Shown one piece after another: positions 58,245-64,000 of a stretch of DNA of 64,000 nucleotides (the stretch's first letter is position 1; every line of letters begins with the position of its first letter). Under the pieces are notes generated by a model that worked only from the letters and a program-made list of their open reading frames with translations, did no database searches and was not told the origin of the DNA. This DNA is from Lasioglossum baleicum (taxonomy: Eukaryota > Arthropoda > Insecta > Hymenoptera > Halictidae), in NCBI RefSeq assembly GCF_051020765.1, contig NC_134941.1, positions 15,844,842 to 15,908,841 of the forward strand, written 5' to 3'. Position numbers and translations under genes: made by a program.

Positions 58245-61200
58245 GGCTAGTCGAGTAAAAACACGTGCGTGAGGATGCATCCCGCAGGCTAGTCGAGTAA
58301 AAACACGTGTGAGAGGATGCATCCCGCAGGCTAGTCGAGTAAAAACACGTGCGAGAGGATGCATCCCGCAGGCTAGTCGAGTAAAAACACGTGCGTGAGG
58401 ATGCATCCCGCAGGCTAGTCGAGTAAAAACACGTGCGAGAGGATGCATCCCGCAGGCTAGTCGAGTAAAAACACGTGCGAGAGGATGCATCCCGCAGGCT
58501 AGTCGAGTAAAAACACGTGCGAGAGGATGCATCCCGCAGGCTAGTCGAGTAAAAACACGTGCGAGAGGATGTTTGCCGCAGGCTAGTCGAGTAAAAACAC
58601 GTGCGAGAGGATGCATCCCGCAGGCTAGTCGAGTAAAAACACGTGCGGGGGTATGCATCCCGCAGGCTAGTCGAGTACAAACACATGCGAGAGGATGCAT
58701 CCCGCAAGCTAGTCGAGTAAAAACACGTGCGAGAGGATGCATCCCGCAGGCTAGTCGAGTAAAAACACGTGCGAGAGGATGCATCCCGCAGGCTAGTCGA
58801 GCAAAAACACGTGCGAGAGGATGCATCCCGCAGGCTAGTCGAGTAAAAACACGTGCGAGAGGATGCATCCCGCAGGCTAGTCGAGTAAAAACACGTGCGA
58901 GAGGATGCATCCCGCAGGCTAGTCGAGTAAAAACACGTGCGAGAGGATGTTTGCCGCAGGCTAGTCGAGTAAAAACACGTGCGAGAGGATGCTTCCCGCA
59001 AGCTAGTCGAGTAAAAACACGTGCGAGAGGATGCATCCCGCAGGCTAGTCGAGTACAAACACGTGCGAGAGGATGCATCCCGCAAGCTAGTCGAGTAAAA
59101 ACACGTGCGAGAGGATGCATCCCGCAGGCTAGTCGAGTAAAAACACGTGCGAGAGGATGCATCCCGCAGGCTAGTCGAGTAAAAACACGTGCGAGAGGAT
59201 GCTTCCCGCAGGCTAGTCGAGTAAAAACACGTGCGAGAGGATGTTTGCCGCAGGCTAGTCGAGTAAAAACACGTGCGAGAGGATGCTTGCCGCAGGCTAG
59301 TCGAGTAAAAACACGTGCGAGGGGATGCATCCCGCAGGCTAGTCGAGTAAAAACACGTGCGAGAGGATGCATCCCGCAGGCTAGTCGAGTAAAAACACGT
59401 GCGAGAGGATGTTTGCCGCAGGCTAGTCGAGTAAAAACACGTGCGAGGGGATGCATCCCGCAGGCTAGTCGAGTAAAAACACGTGCGAGAGGATGCATCC
59501 CGCAGGCTAGTCGAGTAAAAACACGTGCGAGAGGATGCATCCCGCAGGCTAGTCGAGTACAAACACGTGCGAGAGGATGCATCCCGCAAGCTAGTCGAGT
59601 AAAAACACGTGCGAGAGGATGTATCCCGCAGGCTAGTCGAGTAAAAACACGTGCGAGAGGATGTTTGCCGCAGGCTAGTCGAGTAAAAACACGTGCGAGA
59701 GGATGCTTCCCGCAGGCTAGTCGAGTAAAAACACGTGCGAGAGGATGTATCCCGCAGGCTAGTCGAGTAAAAACACGTGCGAGAGGATGTTTGCCGCAGG
59801 CTAGTCGAGTAAAAACACGTGCGAGAGGATGCTTCCCGCAGGCTAGTCGAGTAAAAACACGTGCGAGAGGATGTATCCCGCAGGCTAGTCGAGTAAAAAC
59901 ACGTGCGAGAGGATGTATCCCGCAGGCTAGTCGAGTAAAAACACGTGCGAGAGGATGTTTGCCGCAGGCTAGTTCGAGTAAAAACACGTGCGAGAGGATG
60001 CATCCCGCAGGCTAGTCGAGTAAAAACACGTGCGAGAGGATGTTTGCCACAGGCTAGTCGAGTAAAAACACGTGCGAGAGGATGCATCCCGCAGGCTAGT
60101 CGAGTAAAAACACGTGCGGGGGTATGCATCCCGCAGGCTAGTCGAGTACAAACACATGCGAGAGGATGCATCCCGCAAGCTAGTCGAGTAAAAACACGTG
60201 CGAGAGGATGCATCCCGCAGGCTAGTCGAGTAAAAACACGTGCGAGAGGATGTATCCCGCAGGCTAGTCGAGTAAAAACACGTGCGAGAGGATGCTTGCC
60301 GCAGGCTAGTCGAGTAAAAACACGTGCGAGAGGATGTTTGCCGCAGGCTAGTCGAGTAAAAACACGTGCGAGAGGATGCATCCCGCAGGCTAGTCGAGTA
60401 AAAACACGTGCGAGAGGATGCATCCCGCAGGCTAGTCGAGTAAAAACACGTGCGAGAGGATGCTTCCCGCAAGCTAGTCGAGTAAAAACACGTGCGAGAG
60501 GATGCATCCCGCAGGCTAGTCGAGTAAAAACACGTGCGAGAGGATGCATCCCGCAGGCTAGTCGAGTAAAAACACGTGCGAGAGGATGCATCCCGCAGGC
60601 TAGTCGAGTAAAAACACGTGCGAGAGGATGCTTCCCGCAGGCTAGTCGAGTAAAAACACGTGCGAGAGGATGCTTCCCGCAGGCTAGTCGAGTAAAAACA
60701 CGTGCGAGAGGATGTTTGCCGCAGGCTAGTCGAGTAAAAACACGTGCGAGAGGATGCTTGCCGCAGGCTAGTCGAGTAAAAACACGTGCGAGAGGATGTT
60801 TGCCGCAGGCTAGTCGAGTAAAAACACGTGCGAGAGGATGCATCCCGCAGGCTAGTCGAGTAAAAACACGTGCGAGAGGATGCATCCCGCAGGCTAGTCG
60901 AGTAAAAACACGTGCGAGAGGATGTTTGCCGCAGGCTAGTCGAGTAAAAACACGTGCGAGAGGATGCTTCCCGCAGGCTAGTCGAGTAAAAACACGTGCG
61001 AGAGGATGCTTCCCGCAGGCTAGTCGAGTAAAAACACGTGCGAGAGGATGTTTGCCGCAGGCTAGTCGAGTAAAAACACGTGCGAGAGGATGCATCCCGC
61101 AGGCTAGTCGAGTAAAAACACGTGCGAGAGGATGCATCCCGCAGGCTAGTCGAGTAAAAACACGTGCGAGAGGATGTTTGCCGCAGGCTAGTCGAGTAAA

Positions 61201-61378
61201 AACACGTGCGAGAGGATGCTTCCCGCAGGCTAGTCGAGTAAAAACACGTGCGAGAGGATGCTTCCCGCAGGCTAGTCGAGTAAAAACACGTGCGAGAGGA
61301 TGTTTGCCGCAGGCTAGTCGAGTAAAAACACGTGCGAGAGGATGCTTGCCGCAGGCTAGTCGAGTAAAAACACGTGCG
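58245..61378 (-). repeat. 42-bp satellite, block 2, inverted (~75 units)
   Basis: The same 42-bp unit in the opposite orientation. Five sub-variants differ in the middle word: GCATCCCGC, GCTTCCCGC, GTTTGCCGC, GCTTGCCGC and GTATCCCGC. A single extra T at about 59973 is the only length change I see. A rare variant pair (GCGGGGGTATG followed by GTACAAACACATG) occurs at 58645 and again at 60116, 1471 bases apart, equal to 35 units plus the extra base. From about 60795 to 61299 variants follow a regular order repeating every six units. Confidence 0.97.
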
Positions 61379-62150
61379 ATCCCAAAAAAACCTGCGCATG
61401 CGCATCCCAAAAAACCTGCGCATGCGCATTTCAAAAAACCTGCGCATGCGCATCACAAAAAACCTGCGCATGCGCATTTCAAGAAACCTGTGCATGCGCA
61501 TCCCAAAAACCTGCGCATGCGCATCCCACAAAACCAGCGCATGCGCATCTCAAAAAACCTGCGCATGCGCATTCCAAAAAACCTGCGCATGCGTATCTAA
61601 AAAAACCTGCTCATGCGCATCCCAAAAACCTGCGCATGCGCATTCCAAACAACCTGCGCATGCGCATCCCAAAAACCTGCGCATGCGCATCCCAGAAAAC
61701 CTGCGCATGCGCATCCCAAAAACCTGCGCATGCGCATCTTAAAAACCTGCGCATGCGCATCCCACAAAACCTGCGCATGCGCATTCCAAAAAACCTGCGC
61801 ATGCGTATCCCAAAAAACCAGCGCATGCGCATTTCAAGAAACCAGCGCATGCGCATTTCAAGAAACCTGCGCATGCGCATTTCAAGAAACCTGCGCATGC
61901 GCTTCCCAAAAACCTGCGCATGCGCTTCCCAAAAAACCTGCGCATGCGCATCCCAAAAAACCTGCGCATGCGCATCCCACAAAACCTGCGCATGCGCATT
62001 CCAAAAAACCTGCGCATGCGTATCCCAAAAAACCAGCGCATGCGCATTTCAAGAAACCAGCGCATGCGCATTTCAAGAAACCTGCGCATGCGCATTTCAA
62101 GAAACCTGCGCATGCGCATCCCAAAAAACCTGCGCATGCGCATCTCAAAA
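61379..62150. repeat. ~24-bp satellite with NRF-1/EWG-type core, block 1 (~32 units)
   Basis: Units of 23-25 bp read CCTGCGCATGCGCATCCC plus 4-7 A. Each core TGCGCATGCGCA is a perfect 12-base palindrome and an exact match to the NRF-1 / erect-wing consensus YGCGCAYGCGCR. Variants alternate the tail (CATCCC, CATTCC, CATTTCAAG). A ~240-bp segment around 61745-61880 is repeated around 61975-62110 with the same order of variants. Confidence 0.97.
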
Positions 62151-62433
62151 ATAAGCTTCTCAGCCTCACGGCTAGGATCAAAGTGCTGTAGTCAAAACAC
62201 GTGTTAGGAGATGCATTCTATGGGTTAGGGTTGTCAAAACACGTGTTAGGAGATGCATTCTATGGGTTATATTAGTGAAAACACGTGTTTTCGCTCACCT
62301 AACCTGCGGAATGCATCCTCTCACTCGTGTTTTCGCTCACCTAACCTGCGGAATGCATCCTCTCATACGTGTTTTCGCACACCTAACCTGCGGAATGAAT
62401 GCATTGTTTTAAACACAAACTGCTTGGGCGCAT
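62151..62433. repeat. island of decayed 42-bp units around a palindrome
   Basis: Two reverse-oriented decayed copies (AACACGTGTTAGGAGATGCA at about 62198 and 62235) meet three forward decayed copies (CACCTAACCTGCGGAATGCA at about 62297, 62338 and 62379). The junction at about 62277-62292 is a 16-base perfect palindrome GAAAACACGTGTTTTC. The copies preserve the TTTTCGCTC form found at the outer edge of block 1. The flanking 62151-62195 is unique. Confidence 0.85.
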
Positions 62434-62980
62434 GCCAATAAACCTGCGCATGCGCATGCCTAAAAATCTGCGCATGCGCATCCTAAAAAAACCTGCGCAT
62501 GCGCATCCCAAAAAAACCTGCGCATGCGCATCCTAAAAAAACCTGCGCATGCGCATCCCAAAAAACCTGCGCATGCGCATCCCAAAAAACCTGCGCATGC
62601 GCATCCTAAAAAAACCTGCGCATGCGCATCCCAAAAAACCTGCGCATGCGCATCCCAAAAAACCCTGCGCATGCGCATGCCGAAAAATCTGCGCATGCGC
62701 ATCCCAAAAAACCTGCGCATGCGCATTCCAAAAAACCTGCGCATGCGCATCCCAAAAAACCTGCGCATGCGCATTCCAAAAAACCTGCGCATGCGCATGC
62801 CAAAATACCTGCGCATGCGCATCCCAAAAAACCTGCGCATGCGCATTCCAAAAAACCTGCGCATGCGCATCCCAAAAAACCTGCGTATGCGCATCCCAAA
62901 AAACCTGCGCATGCGCATTCCAAAAAACCTGTGTATGCGCATTCCAAAAAACCTGCGCATGTCAAAAAACCTGTGCAGGG
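62434..62980. repeat. ~24-bp satellite, block 2 (~22 units)
   Basis: The same TGCGCATGCGCA unit resumes, ending in decayed copies (CCTGTGTATGCGCATTCC and CCTGTGCAGGGG) at about 62930-62980. The order CATCCC / CATTCC alternates in the second half. Confidence 0.95.
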
Positions 62981-63018
62981 GTTAGAGTTAGGGGTTAGTG
63001 TGCGCGGTAGTGTGTGTG

Positions 63019-63485
63019 AACAGTGTTTTTGAGAGGTTAGTTTAGCGTTAGTGTGTTGTGAGAGTGTTTTTGAGAGGTTAGTTTAGCGTTAGTGTGTTGT
63101 GAGAGTGTTTTTGAGAGGTTAGTTTAGCGTTAGTGTGTTGTGAGAGTGTTTTTGAGAGGTTAGTTTAGCGTTAGTGTGTTGTGAGAGTGTTTTTGAGAGG
63201 TTAGTTTAGCGTTAGTGTGTTGTGAGAGTGTTTTTGAGAGGTTAGTTTAGCGTTAGTGTGTTGTGAGAGTGTTTTTGAGAGGTTAGTTTAGCGTTAGTGT
63301 GTTGTGAGAGTGTTTTTGAGAGGTTAGTTTAGCGTTAGTGTGTTGTGAGAGTGTTTTTGAGAGGTTAGTTTAGCGTTAGTGTGTTGTGAGAGTGTTTTTG
63401 AGAGGTTAGTTTAGCGTTAGTGTGTTGTGAGAGTGTTTTTGAGAGGTTAGTTTAGCGTTAGTGTGTTGTGAGAGTGTTTTTGAGA
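63019..63485. repeat. 41-bp telomere-adjacent tandem repeat (~11 units)
   Basis: Unit GAGAGTGTTTTTGAGAGGTT then AGTTTAGCGTTAGTGTGTTGT, with starts at 63060, 63101, 63142 and every 41 bases to 63470; a variant unit starts at 63019. Copies are almost identical. The unit carries GGTTAG, TTTAG and GTTAG, degenerate relatives of TTAGG in the telomeric orientation. The last unit breaks off after GAGAGG and runs directly into TTAGG. The interval 62981-63018 contains GGGGTTAGAGTTAGGGGTTA, also telomere-like. Confidence 0.97.
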
Positions 63486-64000
63486 GGTTAGGTTAGGTTA
63501 GGTTAGGTTAGGTTAGGTTAGGTTAGGTTAGGTTAGGTTAGGTTAGGTTAGGTTAGGTTAGGTTAGGTTAGGTTAGGTTAGGTTAGGTTAGGTTAGGTTA
63601 GGTTAGGTTAGGTTAGGTTAGGTTAGGTTAGGTTAGGTTAGGTTAGGTTAGGTTAGGTTAGGTTAGGTTAGGTTAGGTTAGGTTAGGTTAGGTTAGGTTA
63701 GGTTAGGTTAGGTTAGGTTAGGTTAGGTTAGGTTAGGTTAGGTTAGGTTAGGTTAGGTTAGGTTAGGTTAGGTTAGGTTAGGTTAGGTTAGGTTAGGTTA
63801 GGTTAGGTTAGGTTAGGTTAGGTTAGGTTAGGTTAGGTTAGGTTAGGTTAGGTTAGGTTAGGTTAGGTTAGGTTAGGTTAGGTTAGGTTAGGTTAGGTTA
63901 GGTTAGGTTAGGTTAGGTTAGGTTAGGTTAGGTTAGGTTAGGTTAGGTTAGGTTAGGTTAGGTTAGGTTAGGTTAGGTTAGGTTAGGTTAGGTTAGGTTA
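63486..64000 (+). repeat. telomere, (TTAGG)n
   Basis: About 103 perfect TTAGG repeats with no variant, reaching the end of the window. The G-rich strand runs towards base 64000, as expected for a right chromosome end. TTAGG is the ancestral arthropod telomere repeat, kept by many Hymenoptera and Lepidoptera and lost in Diptera. The true length is unknown because the window ends inside it. Confidence 0.98.

Noticed and set aside
57240..61600. Very long open frames with 14-residue repeats on both strands
   Set aside because: They follow directly from a 42-bp satellite without stops in several frames; no splice logic, no domain, opposed frames equally open, and a 1-base insertion breaks one of them.
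57245..62980. Possible CRISPR array
   Set aside because: Units are contiguous tandem copies with no unique spacers, in an insect telomeric context.
61374..63032. Open frames rich in MRIPKNLR / HAHPKKPA repeats
   Set aside because: Translations of the ~24-bp satellite in different frames; not genes.

Overview
The window reads as the right-hand end of an insect chromosome, most likely a hymenopteran (bee, ant or wasp). Three observations support this. The last ~515 bases are an uninterrupted (TTAGG)n array whose G-rich strand runs 5'->3' towards base 64000, which is the ancestral arthropod telomere repeat in the orientation of a right telomere. All ten recognisable genes are insect-type eukaryotic genes with short introns. 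The intergenic DNA is AT-leaning but CpG-rich and littered with short non-autonomous DNA transposons. The species cannot be fixed from the sequence alone.

Layout. 1-2398: intergenic DNA with three small non-autonomous elements and a four-copy repeat related to the subtelomeric satellite. 2399-8374: a tight gene cluster, PIGQ (+), CCSMST1-like (-), C7orf50/WKF (+) and mitochondrial thioredoxin Trx2 (-). 8375-28253: a ~20 kb stretch where I find no gene, only microsatellites and MITEs. 28254-29558: an intronless Yellow/MRJP-family gene. 29559-36297: more intergenic DNA. 36298-40593: USP22/nonstop (+). 42965-46097: hexosaminidase D (+). 47300-49402: a DUF4485 coiled-coil protein (+). 49887-51187: DIMT1 (+). 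52367-55240: Topors (-), the last gene before the telomere. From about 57240 to the end the DNA is tandem repeat: a 42-bp satellite in two opposed blocks (57245-58230 and 58245-61378), a ~24-bp satellite (61379-62150), a short island of decayed 42-bp units with a palindromic centre (62151-62433), a second ~24-bp block (62434-62980), an 11-copy 41-bp repeat with degenerate TTAGG-like words (63019-63485), then TTAGG.

The genes are housekeeping functions rather than a pathway: GPI-anchor synthesis, mitochondrial redox and assembly, rRNA methylation, SAGA deubiquitination, glycan hydrolysis and a SUMO/ubiquitin ligase. Exon models were built by hand from GT/AG (one GC/AG) sites; every multi-exon model closes in frame to a length plausible for its family.

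The most interesting part is the subtelomere. The ~24-bp unit carries TGCGCATGCGCA, an exact match to the NRF-1 / erect-wing consensus (YGCGCAYGCGCR), and the 42-bp unit carries a CACGTG E-box. The chromosome end is therefore an array of dozens of two kinds of palindromic transcription-factor-type motif next to the telomere, which recalls the repeat promoters of human TERRA. That functional reading is inference. The 42-bp unit is also a multiple of three and open on both strands, so it produces ORFs of up to 1069 codons that are not genes.
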